Shown: positions 16,053 to 23,982 of the stretch, one piece after another
How the letters are laid out: every line of letters begins with the position of its first letter
Numbering within the stretch: position 1 is the stretch's first letter
Program-made: the position numbers and the translations under genes
DNA from: CANHEE01 sp043777755
GTDB taxonomy: Bacteria; Bacteroidota; Bacteroidia; Chitinophagales; Saprospiraceae
DNA length: 25,201 nucleotides
NCBI GenBank assembly: GCA_043777755.1
Contig: JAYWHK010000174.1
Coordinates: forward strand, 1 to 25,201
Reading direction: 5' to 3'
The notes under the pieces: model-generated
Database searches by the model: none
What the model saw: the letters and a program-made list of their open reading frames with translations, nothing else
Told to the model about the DNA's origin: nothing

Positions 16053-16796
16053 ATGAAATTATTAGAAAATAAAGTAGCGTTGGTAACGGGAGGTTCTCGT
16101 GGTATTGGGGAATCTATTGTTCGTCGTTTTGCAGAACAAGGCGCAACTGTTGCTTTCACTTACCTTTCTTCCTCAGAGCGTGCTAACAAAATTGTAGCCG
16201 AACTTACAGCAAACGGAGCTACTGTAAAAGCATATCAATCAGATGCAGCATCTTTTTCCGCTGCTGAAACTTTAATTTCTGAAGTAATCAAAGATTTTGC
16301 TGTCATTGATATTTTGGTGAACAATGCTGGCATCACAAAAGATACTTTGATGCTTCGCATGAGCGAAGAGCAATGGGACGCTGTTTTGGATAGCAATTTG
16401 AAATCTGTTTTTAATATGACCAAACACGTTCTACGCCCAATGCTGAAGAGAGGTGGCGCAATCATCAATATGAGTTCAGTAGTTGGTGTTTTCGGAAATG
16501 CAGGTCAAGCAAATTATGCTGCATCAAAAGCAGGTATTATTGGTTTTTCAAAATCCATTGCAAAAGAGGTTGGTTCTCGCAATATTCGTTGTAATGCAAT
16601 TGCTCCTGGCTATATCGAAACTGAAATGACTGGCGTTTTAGACGAAAAAACAAAAGACGCTTTTTTATCAAATATTCCACTTAAACGCATGGGTACAGGC
16701 AACGAAATTGCAGATACTTGTGTGTTTTTAGGCTCAGACATGGGCGCATACATTACAGGTCAAGTCATTAGTGTTTGTGGCGGCTTAAATTGCTAA
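16053..16796 (+). CDS. fabG: 3-oxoacyl-[acyl-carrier-protein] reductase
   Basis: A cytoplasmic short-chain dehydrogenase of 247 residues that reduces 3-oxoacyl-ACP with NADPH in the fatty-acid elongation cycle. The Rossmann nucleotide motif TGGSRGIG is at 12-19 and NNAG at 90-93. The catalytic set is S142, Y155 and K159, with N115 as the fourth member. The spacing of 13 residues between Ser and Tyr equals that of E. coli FabG, and length and the closing GQVISVCGG fit. Other fab genes are not in the window, so membership of the wider short-chain dehydrogenase family remains possible, but FabG fits best. No standard promoter was seen; the repeat element occupies almost all of the space between the tRNA terminator and the start. 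Confidence 0.9.
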   Translation: MKLLENKVALVTGGSRGIGESIVRRFAEQGATVAFTYLSSSERANKIVAELTANGATVKAYQSDAASFSAAETLISEVIKDFAVIDILVNNAGITKDTLMLRMSEEQWDAVLDSNLKSVFNMTKHVLRPMLKRGGAIINMSSVVGVFGNAGQANYAASKAGIIGFSKSIAKEVGSRNIRCNAIAPGYIETEMTGVLDEKTKDAFLSNIPLKRMGTGNEIADTCVFLGSDMGAYITGQVISVCGGLNC

Positions 16797-16802
16797 CTTA
16801 TA

Positions 16803-16880
16803 AGTAGTCAAAAGTCAATACAAAAGTATTTTAATTTGCTATTTTTCAATACATTTAATGACTTATTGACTTACGCTACT
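16803..16880. repeat. Imperfect inverted repeat between fabG and cysQ
   Basis: 16803-16820 (ending AGTCAATA) and 16864-16880 (starting TATTGACT) can pair in two blocks, 8 bp inner and about 5 bp outer, with a 43-base loop. It may be a weak RNA structure in the fabG-cysQ gap. There is no T tract after it and no second copy in the window. Confidence 0.3.
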
Positions 16881-16896
16881 CAAATATATATTTAAA

Positions 16897-17679
16897 ATGA
16901 ATTTATTAGAATTAGTAAATAATGTTATCCCAATTGCGCAAGGTGCAGGAGAGCGTATTTTAGAAGTCTATCAAAAAGAAGATTTTGGTGTTGAACAAAA
17001 ATCAGACGATTCTCCCGTAACGGTTGCTGATAAAATTTCTAATGATTTCATTTGTGAAATGTTACATACTTTGACACCTGAGATTCCCGTGGTTTCGGAA
17101 GAACGCCCAGCTGATGATTTTGCTACACGTTCTCAGTATGATTATTATTGGTTGGTTGATCCATTAGACGGTACAAAAGAATTTATCAATCGCAACGGTG
17201 ATTTTACTGTTAATATTGCTTTAGTGAAAAAAAATCATTCTATATTAGGTGTTGTTTTTGTTCCTGTCCAAAATAAAATGTATTGGGCGGCAAAAGGCGA
17301 AGGTGCTTGGGAGATAAGCGATGGAGTAACAAGACCATTAAAAGCTGATAGTTTTAAAATGTCACAGAGTGGTTTAGCCATTGCTGTTACTCGTTCTCAC
17401 TTTAACCAAGAAACAGCCAATTATATTGGAGGCTTTTCTTTTCCTCGTTTGCTGCCAACAGGCAGTTCGTTGAAAGTGATTATGGTAGCTCGAGGAGAAG
17501 CGCATATTCACCCGAGATTCGGTACGACAATGGAATGGGATACCGCAGCACCACAAATCATCGTGGAAGAAGCTGGCGGAAAAGTCATTCGCCACGATGG
17601 TAGTATTTTGACTTACAACACAAAAGATAGTCTTGAAAATCCAAATTACTTTGTTTTTGGTGCGTTAGAAGACGAGTAA
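16897..17679 (+). CDS. cysQ: 3'(2'),5'-bisphosphate nucleotidase, CysQ type
   Basis: A 260-residue magnesium-dependent phosphatase of the inositol monophosphatase superfamily. CysQ removes the 3'-phosphate from 3'-phosphoadenosine 5'-phosphate, a by-product of sulfate assimilation and other sulfotransfer reactions. Metal ligands are visible: E68-E69 (VVSEE), D88 and D91 in DPLDGT (88-93), and D215 in WDTAAP (214-219). The PLDGTKEFI form of the motif and the NGDFTVNIAL stretch are characteristic of CysQ rather than of SuhB-type inositol phosphatases. It follows fabG by 100 bases in the same direction and could be partly co-transcribed. No sulfate-assimilation genes lie nearby. Confidence 0.88.
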   Translation: MNLLELVNNVIPIAQGAGERILEVYQKEDFGVEQKSDDSPVTVADKISNDFICEMLHTLTPEIPVVSEERPADDFATRSQYDYYWLVDPLDGTKEFINRNGDFTVNIALVKKNHSILGVVFVPVQNKMYWAAKGEGAWEISDGVTRPLKADSFKMSQSGLAIAVTRSHFNQETANYIGGFSFPRLLPTGSSLKVIMVARGEAHIHPRFGTTMEWDTAAPQIIVEEAGGKVIRHDGSILTYNTKDSLENPNYFVFGALEDE

Positions 17680-17722
17680 TTAGAAACAAAAACCAAAAAC
17701 AATCTTATTTTTTCTTAAAAAA

Positions 17723-17753
17723 TTTGTGAAGTCCTGCCTTTTTACTAATTTTG
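17723..17753 (+). promoter_or_regulatory. Predicted promoter for the sodium:solute symporter
   Basis: TTTG at 17723-17726 and TAATTTTG at 17746-17753 are 19 bases apart, an exact fit to the Bacteroidota consensus. The start would be near 17760, about 55 bases before the ATG at 17815. Confidence 0.7.
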
Positions 17754-17814
17754 CTTTAATATAATTCAAAACTACATTTTTGCAGCTTTGCTGCGGGTAA
17801 ATTTTACTATATAT

Positions 17815-19380
17815 ATGAGTAACAATCTTCCTTACATTATACTTGGTGTAATTGCCATGTATTTTGTTCTATTAACAGCTATTTCAGCTTGGACAACAAA
17901 GAAATCAAGCGATAATGAAACTTTTTTCTTGGCAAATAGAAAAGCACCTTGGTTTTTGGTAACAATTGGTCTAATTGGTGCGTCTATATCAGGCGTAACT
18001 TTTGTATCTATTCCAGGGAAAGTTGGAGCTGCTGCTGGCTACAATATGGCTTTTTCTTATTTACAATTAGTATTTGGCTATATTCTGGGATATGCTGTTA
18101 TTGCTCTGGTACTGATGCCCGTTTATTATCGAATGAACTTGGTATCCATCTATACCTACCTCGAAGAGCGTTTCGGACTAAGGTCATACAAAACAGGTGC
18201 TGCATTTTTCTTGATTTCGAGGACATTAGGTTCTTCGCTGCGTATGTTTTTAATGGTTTTGATTTTACAACAATTCGCATTAGATCCACTTGGTATTCCA
18301 ATTCAAGTAACCGCTTTTGTGTGTATTGCTTTGGTTTGGTTTTATACTTACAAAGGAGGGACACAAACAATTCTTTACACCGATGTTGTTTTGACCTTTT
18401 GTTTTTTACTGGCGGTTGTTTTAACCATCGTTTCGATTTGTAGTGCAATGGATAAAAGTTTTGTTGAAATGACAACCATGCTTTGGCGAAGCGATTATTC
18501 TAAAATATTTTTCTTTAGCAATCCTTTGTCTGACCCGAACAATTTTTTCAAGCAATTTATTAGTGGTGCATTGATTACCATCACGATGACAGGCATGGAT
18601 CAAGATTTAATGCAAAAAAACTTGGCTTGTAAAAATATTGGCGAAGCGCAAAAAAATATGTTCACTTTTAGTGGAATATTGTTGTTAGTAAATATTTTAT
18701 TTTTGATGTTGGGAGGTTTCCTTTACATCTACGCTTCTACTTACGGCATCGAATTGCCAACAAGAACAGACTTAACTTATCCAACAATCGCCTTGAAACA
18801 CTTATCAACATTCAGTGCAGTTATTTTTATAGTGGGTATTGTTGGTTCTACTTTTTCAAGTTCTGATTCAGCTTTGACCGCTTTGACAACTTCAGTTTGC
18901 GTTGATTTTTTTAATTTTAATAAAAGAATAAATCAAATAAATCCTGGCAACCACGATTACAACGAAGAACGCATCGCCGTCGCACAGAAAAAAGTAATGG
19001 CTGATTTGGAAAAAGAACGTTTTAAAATTCACATCGGAACAGCTTTTGTTTTTTACCTTTTTATTTTAATTTTTGCAGCATTGAACGATTCGGCAATCAT
19101 TGACTCCTTATTCAAAACCGCAGGTTATACTTATGGCCCATTGCTTGGACTTTTTTCTTTTGGAATGATGACCAAAAGAAAAATTATGGACAAATGGGTG
19201 CCTTACATTTGTGTCGCTGCTCCACTTCTAACTTATGCTTTGGTGAAATTGGCAGAATCTCAAAATATGAGCATTGGCTTCTTGATTTTGCTCCTCAATG
19301 GATTGGTTGCATTCGCTGGACTTTTTGCCATTTCAAAACCAGCTGACCCTGAAGTAAAAGATATAGAATTTCAGATATAA
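17815..19380 (+). CDS. Sodium:solute symporter (SSS family)
   Basis: A multi-pass inner-membrane transporter of 521 residues that uses the sodium gradient to import a small solute. The ATG at 17815 was chosen over an in-frame TTG at 17788 because MSNNLPYIILGVIAMYFVLL gives a normal start to the first helix. Family features are the early GASISGVTFVSIPG segment (helix 2 region), YKGGTQTILYTDVV (family form R/KGGxxAVxxTD), and SSSDSALTALTTSVCVDFF near the middle, whose Ser pair contributes to sodium site 2 in known members. I count about 13 hydrophobic spans. A basic, hydrophilic loop before the last helices (about 370-405) is cytosolic. The substrate is not identifiable. It has its own promoter and terminator. 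Confidence 0.9.
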   Translation: MSNNLPYIILGVIAMYFVLLTAISAWTTKKSSDNETFFLANRKAPWFLVTIGLIGASISGVTFVSIPGKVGAAAGYNMAFSYLQLVFGYILGYAVIALVLMPVYYRMNLVSIYTYLEERFGLRSYKTGAAFFLISRTLGSSLRMFLMVLILQQFALDPLGIPIQVTAFVCIALVWFYTYKGGTQTILYTDVVLTFCFLLAVVLTIVSICSAMDKSFVEMTTMLWRSDYSKIFFFSNPLSDPNNFFKQFISGALITITMTGMDQDLMQKNLACKNIGEAQKNMFTFSGILLLVNILFLMLGGFLYIYASTYGIELPTRTDLTYPTIALKHLSTFSAVIFIVGIVGSTFSSSDSALTALTTSVCVDFFNFNKRINQINPGNHDYNEERIAVAQKKVMADLEKERFKIHIGTAFVFYLFILIFAALNDSAIIDSLFKTAGYTYGPLLGLFSFGMMTKRKIMDKWVPYICVAAPLLTYALVKLAESQNMSIGFLILLLNGLVAFAGLFAISKPADPEVKDIEFQI

Positions 19381-19390
19381 ACACTCCAAC

Positions 19391-19435
19391 AAACAAAAGC
19401 CTCTATATACTAAAAATACATAGAGGCTTTTGTTT
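19391..19435 (+). terminator. Intrinsic terminator after the symporter
   Basis: A perfect 16-bp stem (19391-19406 with 19420-19435) with core AGCCTCTAT and a 13-base loop. The right arm is itself T-rich (CTTTTGTTTTG). The next gene begins 27 bases later. Confidence 0.88.
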
Positions 19436-19461
19436 TGTAATAAAATTTATTTACAAAAACT

Positions 19462-20355
19462 ATGAAATTTTTAAGAAAAATAATCATTGTAAGTTTACCA
19501 ATTTTGGCAATTTCATGTGCAAAACCGATTGCAAACTTTACATACAAAACACCAGAAGGAACTCAAGCACCGTCAGCTATTGTTTTTGAAAATACATCTC
19601 AAAAAGCAGAAGCTTACGAATGGAACTTTGGTGATGGTAAAAGCTCAACAGAAGTAAAACCAATACATCGTTATACTTCATCAGGAATCTACAATATCAA
19701 ACTAAAAGCCATAAAAGGCTCAAAATCAAATACTTACGAACAAAAAATTATCATTGAAGCTCCCAAAGAATGTACCGTAGAATTAGAAACTGAATTTGGA
19801 TCAATGACCATTGAGCTTTTTAACGATACACCTCTTCACCGTGATAATTTTATAAAACTGGCAGAACAAGGATTTTATGACGGTACAATTTTTCATAGAG
19901 TCATCAATGGCTTTATGGTGCAAGGTGGCGACCCAAATTCTAAAGATGCTGGCGAAAATACTCAATTAGGTGGTGGCGATACGAACTACACTATTCCCGC
20001 AGAATTTGTAGATACTTTGGCGCACATCAAAGGTATGCTTTGTGCGGCAAGAACAGGCGATAATGTAAATCCTAAAAAACGTTCTTCTGGTTCTCAATTT
20101 TATATTGTGCATGGTCGTCCCGTAGATGACAAAACCTTGGATTACCTCGAATCAGTCAAAGGGTTTCACTACACAAAAGAGCAGCGTAGGGCGTACAAAG
20201 AAATGGGTGGCACGCCAAACTTAGACAAAGAATATACTGTTTTTGGTCGTGTCGTAAAAGGCTTAGATGTTATTGACAAAATTGCGAATGTCGATACTGA
20301 GCCAGGAGATCGTCCGAAGAAAAATGTAAAAATGAAAGTTATTGCTATCCGATAA
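19462..20355 (+). CDS. Lipoprotein with PKD domain and cyclophilin-type peptidyl-prolyl isomerase
   Basis: A 297-residue envelope protein that should speed cis-trans isomerisation of proline bonds in exported proteins. The N-terminus is a lipoprotein signal with the lipobox AISC, so C19 is probably lipidated. Residues about 24-100 are a PKD domain (YEWNFGDGKSS, then HRYTSSGIYNI). Residues about 103-297 are a cyclophilin domain with FHRVINGFMVQGGD (R146, Q154) and GSQFYIV (Q212, F213), so the active site looks complete. An insert of about 30 residues (225-255, YLESVKGFHYTKEQRRAYKE) interrupts the fold; similar inserts occur in other Bacteroidota enzymes. Export means it works in the periplasm or on the surface. 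It lies 44 bases before the methyltransferase and may share its transcript. Confidence 0.9.
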   Translation: MKFLRKIIIVSLPILAISCAKPIANFTYKTPEGTQAPSAIVFENTSQKAEAYEWNFGDGKSSTEVKPIHRYTSSGIYNIKLKAIKGSKSNTYEQKIIIEAPKECTVELETEFGSMTIELFNDTPLHRDNFIKLAEQGFYDGTIFHRVINGFMVQGGDPNSKDAGENTQLGGGDTNYTIPAEFVDTLAHIKGMLCAARTGDNVNPKKRSSGSQFYIVHGRPVDDKTLDYLESVKGFHYTKEQRRAYKEMGGTPNLDKEYTVFGRVVKGLDVIDKIANVDTEPGDRPKKNVKMKVIAIR

Positions 20356-20399
20356 ACATATTATATTATTTTTTAATATTTTAAAATAAATTGTATTAA

Positions 20400-21026
20400 A
20401 TGAATGAGCCGATAGAAAAATATTGTGCGCAACATAGTTCAAATGTTTCTGACGTTTTAAACGAATTGGAGAGAATCACTTATTTACGCACAACACAACC
20501 GCACATGGTTTCGGGTGCTTTACAAGGTGAATTTTTGATTTTTTTAAGTAAAATAATTCAACCAAGACTGGTCGTTGATATTGGAACATTTACAGGTTAT
20601 TCTGCAATTTGTTTGGCACAAGGTTTGGCAGAAAAAGGAATAGTACATACCATAGATATTGATGATGAAAAGGAAAGTATCGTAAAAGAATTTATACAAA
20701 AAGCAAATCTTCAAAATAGTATCAGATACCACATTGGAGAAGCTCTTGGTATAATTCCTACAATTGACGGTGAAATTGATTTGGTTTTTATTGATGCGGA
20801 CAAAGAAAATTATCCTGCCTATTTTGATTTAGTGATTGATAAAGTACGAAAAGGTGGAATTATTTTAGCTGACAATGTGCTTTGGAAAGGTAAAATATTA
20901 AATGAAAAAATGGATAAAAAAACTCAAATCATTGATGATTTTAATAAAAAAATTCAAACAGATACTCGTATAGAAAATATACTATTACCATTAAGAGATG
21001 GACTGATGATGATGCGAAAATATTAG
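20400..21026 (+). CDS. Class I SAM-dependent O-methyltransferase (COMT-like, family 3)
   Basis: A 208-residue soluble enzyme that transfers a methyl group from S-adenosylmethionine, probably to a catechol-type hydroxyl in the presence of a divalent metal. SAM-binding motif I is VVDIGTFTGYSA (58-69), followed by the acidic HTIDIDDE strand. Metal ligands are visible at D132 (FIDADKENY) and at D158-N159 (ADNVLWKGK); this D/DN pattern separates the cation-dependent group from other methyltransferases. The size is normal for bacterial members. The physiological substrate in Bacteroidota is unknown. It starts 44 bases after the isomerase gene without a recognisable promoter, so it may be the second gene of an operon. 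A bidirectional terminator lies downstream. Confidence 0.88.
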   Translation: MNEPIEKYCAQHSSNVSDVLNELERITYLRTTQPHMVSGALQGEFLIFLSKIIQPRLVVDIGTFTGYSAICLAQGLAEKGIVHTIDIDDEKESIVKEFIQKANLQNSIRYHIGEALGIIPTIDGEIDLVFIDADKENYPAYFDLVIDKVRKGGIILADNVLWKGKILNEKMDKKTQIIDDFNKKIQTDTRIENILLPLRDGLMMMRKY

Positions 21027-21041
21027 ATATTAGATATTAGA
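21021..21041. repeat. Short tandem repeat at the end of the methyltransferase gene
   Basis: The 7-base unit TATTAGA is repeated three times starting in the last codons of the methyltransferase gene, with a related TATTAGATATT at about 21062-21072. The first unit supplies the TAG stop. Probably a slippage product. Confidence 0.6.
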
Positions 21042-21153
21042 TATACACAACGGATATTGGTTATTAGATATTAAAGATATTGCAAACGCTTGGTGTTCAC
21101 TATTTGCATAAATATAAAATCCCAAAACTACTTTCCGACGAGTATATTATATA

Positions 21154-21196
21154 AAAAAAATAGAAGTTAAGAATAATACTTAACTTCTATTTTTTT
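21154..21196. terminator. Bidirectional terminator between the methyltransferase and pdxA
   Basis: A perfect 18-bp stem (21154-21171 with 21179-21196) has A run, TAGAAGTTAAG core and T run, and a 7-base loop. It serves the methyltransferase on the plus strand and pdxA on the minus strand. Confidence 0.88.
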
Positions 21197-21215
21197 ATCC
21201 AATATTCAATACAAT

Positions 21216-22292
21216 TTACACTTCCGTCAAAATTTCATCTTCACCTTGAATAATTCTTGCAGATTTTTTCTGCATAGGATTTGAAGTCATTTCAGCATAA
21301 TCGTGACGATTTCTTGCAATGTCAATGGCTAAGAATAATGCTTTTCTAAACGATGAAGGATCTGCTTCGTTCTTACCAGCAATATCATAAGCAGTTCCAT
21401 GATCAGGAGAAGTACGTACTATAGACAACCCAGCAGTGTAATTTACACCAGCACCAAAAGACAATGCCTTAAAAGGAATCAAACCTTGGTCATGGTACAT
21501 CGCTAAGATACCGTCGAATTTGTTGTACTGTCCAGAACCAAAAAAACCATCAGCAGGGAAAGGGCCATACGCTAAAAAGCCTTTTGCTTTCATTTCTTCC
21601 ACAGCAGGAATAATCATAGTTCTGTCCTCCTCTCCTATTACACCGTCATCACCAGCATGAGGATTCAATCCAAGTACAGCAATTGTAGGTTTTTCAATAC
21701 CAAAATCAATCTTTAACGTTTCCACCATCATCTGAATCTTCTTCATAATTCTATCTTTATGAATCTTAGAAGCTACATCTTTTATGGGAATATGATTGGT
21801 TACTAAACCGACACGCATAGCATCGCTAACCATGAACATCAAACTATCTTTTGCACCAGCTTCTTTAGTGATGTATTCAGTATGTCCAGGAAAAGGAAAT
21901 TCTGCCAATTGCATTGCTTTTTTGTGAATTGGCGCTGTCACCATCGCATCAATTAGACCCGCAGTCAAGTCTTTTGTCGCTCTTTCCAATGCTGTATAAG
22001 CAAATTTCCCACCAATATCAGACACCTTTCCAAGTGTAATATTGACATTATCATTCCAACAGTTGATAATATTTATTTTACCCGCATCAATCTGCTCTGC
22101 ACCTTTAATACTATTATAATGAAAATCAGGTAACGAAACAATGTTTTTATGATAAGAAACAACCTTTGAAGACCCATATATAACAGGTGTACATAGGTTC
22201 AAAATACGTTCATCAATTAGTGTTTTTAATATTACTTCTAATCCGATACCATTCATATCGCCGATAGTAATACCTATTTTAAATTTTTCCAT
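21216..22292 (-). CDS. pdxA: 4-hydroxythreonine-4-phosphate dehydrogenase
   Basis: A 358-residue cytoplasmic NAD-dependent enzyme of the DXP-dependent pyridoxal 5'-phosphate pathway. It oxidises 4-phosphohydroxythreonine, with decarboxylation, to the amino-ketone that PdxJ uses. The N-terminal GITIGDMNGIGLEVILK is typical of the family. The three metal-binding His are conserved in spacing: H167, H212 (LNPHAGD) and H267 (MYHDQG), matching E. coli H166, H211 and H266. The substrate-contact PGHTEY (H137) is present, and VRTSPDHGTAYDIAG is the C-terminal signature. It is slightly longer than the E. coli enzyme. No pdxJ is next to it. It lies beside thrB-thrC on the same strand but is separated by 393 bases holding two parS-like sites, so it has its own promoter. 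Confidence 0.93.
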   Translation of the reverse strand: MEKFKIGITIGDMNGIGLEVILKTLIDERILNLCTPVIYGSSKVVSYHKNIVSLPDFHYNSIKGAEQIDAGKINIINCWNDNVNITLGKVSDIGGKFAYTALERATKDLTAGLIDAMVTAPIHKKAMQLAEFPFPGHTEYITKEAGAKDSLMFMVSDAMRVGLVTNHIPIKDVASKIHKDRIMKKIQMMVETLKIDFGIEKPTIAVLGLNPHAGDDGVIGEEDRTMIIPAVEEMKAKGFLAYGPFPADGFFGSGQYNKFDGILAMYHDQGLIPFKALSFGAGVNYTAGLSIVRTSPDHGTAYDIAGKNEADPSSFRKALFLAIDIARNRHDYAEMTSNPMQKKSARIIQGEDEILTEV

Positions 22293-22434
22293 TGAATAAA
22301 TTTTCTATTATTTGTTAAGAATTTTCACAATATCGTCGTACTAAAACATATTTAAATCTTATACTTTATTTTGTATTACAAACCTTAGACGATACAGATA
22401 ATCCAATTTTATCTTAATATTTTATTTAATAAAA

Positions 22435-22442
22435 CAAAGATA
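22435..22442 (-). promoter_or_regulatory. Possible -7 box for pdxA
   Basis: Reading the minus strand, TATCTTTG at 22442-22435 matches the -7 consensus exactly and would start transcription near 22428. No TTG lies at a suitable distance upstream, so this is only a candidate. Confidence 0.3.
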
Positions 22443-22502
22443 AATCTTTTATTTGAATTATTTACCTTTGCCTTATTAATTTATTATCTATTAAAAATAC
22501 AG

Positions 22503-22518
22503 TGTTCCACGTGGAACA
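22503..22518. promoter_or_regulatory. parS-like ParB-binding site 1
   Basis: TGTTCCACGTGGAACA, a perfect 16-base palindrome, fits the conserved chromosomal parS pattern TGTTNCACGTGNAACA. It lies in the gap between pdxA and thrC. ParB would load here and spread; the parA-parB genes are not in the window. Confidence 0.85.
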
Positions 22519-22613
22519 TTTGATTAACACCTATGATATTTTACTAAAATCATTAATGCTCTAATGTATTTAATTCAGCTCCCCATCATTTTAAAGACCT
22601 TAATTTACTCAAA

Positions 22614-22641
22614 TATAAATGTTCCACGTGGAACATTTATA
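22614..22641. promoter_or_regulatory. parS-like ParB-binding site 2, extended palindrome
   Basis: The same 16-base core (22620-22635) lies 117 bases from site 1. Here the symmetry extends through the flanks to a perfect 28-base palindrome, with TATAAA on the left and TTTATA on the right. Confidence 0.85.
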
Positions 22642-22685
22642 AATAAATACAACAACTCAAGGTGTTTACTCACCTATTGTTTGAA

Positions 22686-23981
22686 TTAATAGTTATCTAA
22701 AAGCCATTTTTTAAAATCGAAAAAGTCTGGTTTAAATAAAATACTTTCCTTTTTATTGTCCGCTAACTTTGCCAAACGCTCAGGCACTACTACTTTTTCT
22801 TCTAAAATACGTTCAACATCATCAATAAATTTAGCTGGATGAGCTGTTGCAAAAGCAATTCCTTGTGTATTGGGATTATCTTTTTGCCACTCTTTCAATG
22901 CCAAATAAGCCAGCGCACAGTGTGGTTCTACTACATAATTATACTTTTCCTTTACTTCTACAATAGCTTTCTCCGTAGTATCATCATCGTAAGCATAACC
23001 AGAAATATCATTTTTCATATTGTTCCACGTGGAACATATATCCAGCATACGTGCAAAATTACTTGGATTTCCTACATCCATTGCATTTGAAATAGTCCTA
23101 ACTGATGGTTTGGGACTGTATTCTCCATGCTCTAAATACTTCGGGACTATATCATTTGCATTGGTCGCAGCAATAAAATGATGTACAGGTAAGCCCATTT
23201 GTCTGGCAAAAAGACCAGCTGTAAGATTACCAAAGTTGCCACTTGGTACACAAAAAACAACTTTATCAGGACTTTCTATTTGTTTGTATGCTTCCATATA
23301 ATAGAAAGATTGTGGTATCAATCGAGCAATATTAATAGAATTGGCTGAACTCAATCGAATAGTACTGGTAAGTTCCCTATCTAAAAAAGCCTGTTTTACC
23401 AATGCTTGGCAGTCATCAAACGTTCCATCAACTTCCAAAGCCGTAACATTACCACCAAGTGTTGTCAATTGTTTCTCTTGAAGGTTCGTTACTTTGCCAC
23501 TTGGATAAAGAATAACAACCTTGATTCCAGGTGTATTGTGAAAACCAAATGCTACTGCACCACCCGTATCACCCGAAGTTGCTACCAAAATAACCAACTC
23601 TTTGTCATTACCTCGATTAAAATAAGACATCAATTGCGCCATGAATCTTGCACCAAAATCTTTAAACGCCAATGACGGTCCATGAAATAATTCCAATATA
23701 TGGGTTTCTTCATCTAACTTAACCACAGGTGCTTCAAAATTTATCGCATTATTAATGATTGTTCGCAAGTCATTTTCGGGAATATATCCTTGAAATAAAT
23801 TGCTACAAACTTTAAAGGCAATCTCTTGTAAAGAATAATCTTTGATGTTTTCAAAAAAAGAAGCTGGCAACGGCTCAATATGTTCTGGCATGAAAAGTCC
23901 ATTGTCGTCAGGCAATCCTTTAAAAACGGCTTCCTTCAAATCAACAAAAGCATTTTTATTTTTTGTACTGTATAATTTCAT
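22686..23981 (-). CDS. thrC: Threonine synthase
   Basis: A 431-residue pyridoxal-phosphate enzyme that converts O-phosphohomoserine to threonine, the last step of the pathway. HGPSLAFKDFGARF (100-113) contains the Schiff-base lysine K107. ATSGDTGGAV (134-143) and PSGNFGN (246-252) are the phosphate- and cofactor-binding loops. The size and N-terminal MKLYSTKNKN are those of the E. coli-type enzyme. The start codon is one base after the thrB stop, so the two genes are translationally close and surely co-transcribed. A copy of the parS-like palindrome lies within codons 316-321. No terminator was recognised after the stop. Confidence 0.95.
   Translation of the reverse strand: MKLYSTKNKNAFVDLKEAVFKGLPDDNGLFMPEHIEPLPASFFENIKDYSLQEIAFKVCSNLFQGYIPENDLRTIINNAINFEAPVVKLDEETHILELFHGPSLAFKDFGARFMAQLMSYFNRGNDKELVILVATSGDTGGAVAFGFHNTPGIKVVILYPSGKVTNLQEKQLTTLGGNVTALEVDGTFDDCQALVKQAFLDRELTSTIRLSSANSINIARLIPQSFYYMEAYKQIESPDKVVFCVPSGNFGNLTAGLFARQMGLPVHHFIAATNANDIVPKYLEHGEYSPKPSVRTISNAMDVGNPSNFARMLDICSTWNNMKNDISGYAYDDDTTEKAIVEVKEKYNYVVEPHCALAYLALKEWQKDNPNTQGIAFATAHPAKFIDDVERILEEKVVVPERLAKLADNKKESILFKPDFFDFKKWLLDNY
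23021..23036. promoter_or_regulatory. parS-like ParB-binding site 3, inside thrC
   Basis: An exact third copy of TGTTCCACGTGGAACA, 401 bases from site 2. It lies in the thrC coding sequence, where it encodes Cys-Ser-Thr-Trp-Asn plus the first base of the next Asn codon (residues 316-321). Confidence 0.85.
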
Positions 23982-23982
23982 T

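Larger units (their letters stand above)
22293..22685. other. Non-coding region between pdxA and thrC with two parS-like sites
   Basis: 393 bases of AT-rich sequence. It contains two copies of the 16-base palindrome and a possible pdxA -7 box. No gene and no clear terminator for thrC were found. Confidence 0.75.

Noticed and set aside
17949..18443. 164-codon open frame inside the sodium symporter gene
   Set aside because: It overlaps the strong family match in another frame and its translation is rich in Cys, Phe, Arg and Trp, typical of a shadow frame.
22463..22470. TACCTTTG on the plus strand as a promoter
   Set aside because: It fits the -7 consensus, but has no -33 element and no plus-strand gene follows it.
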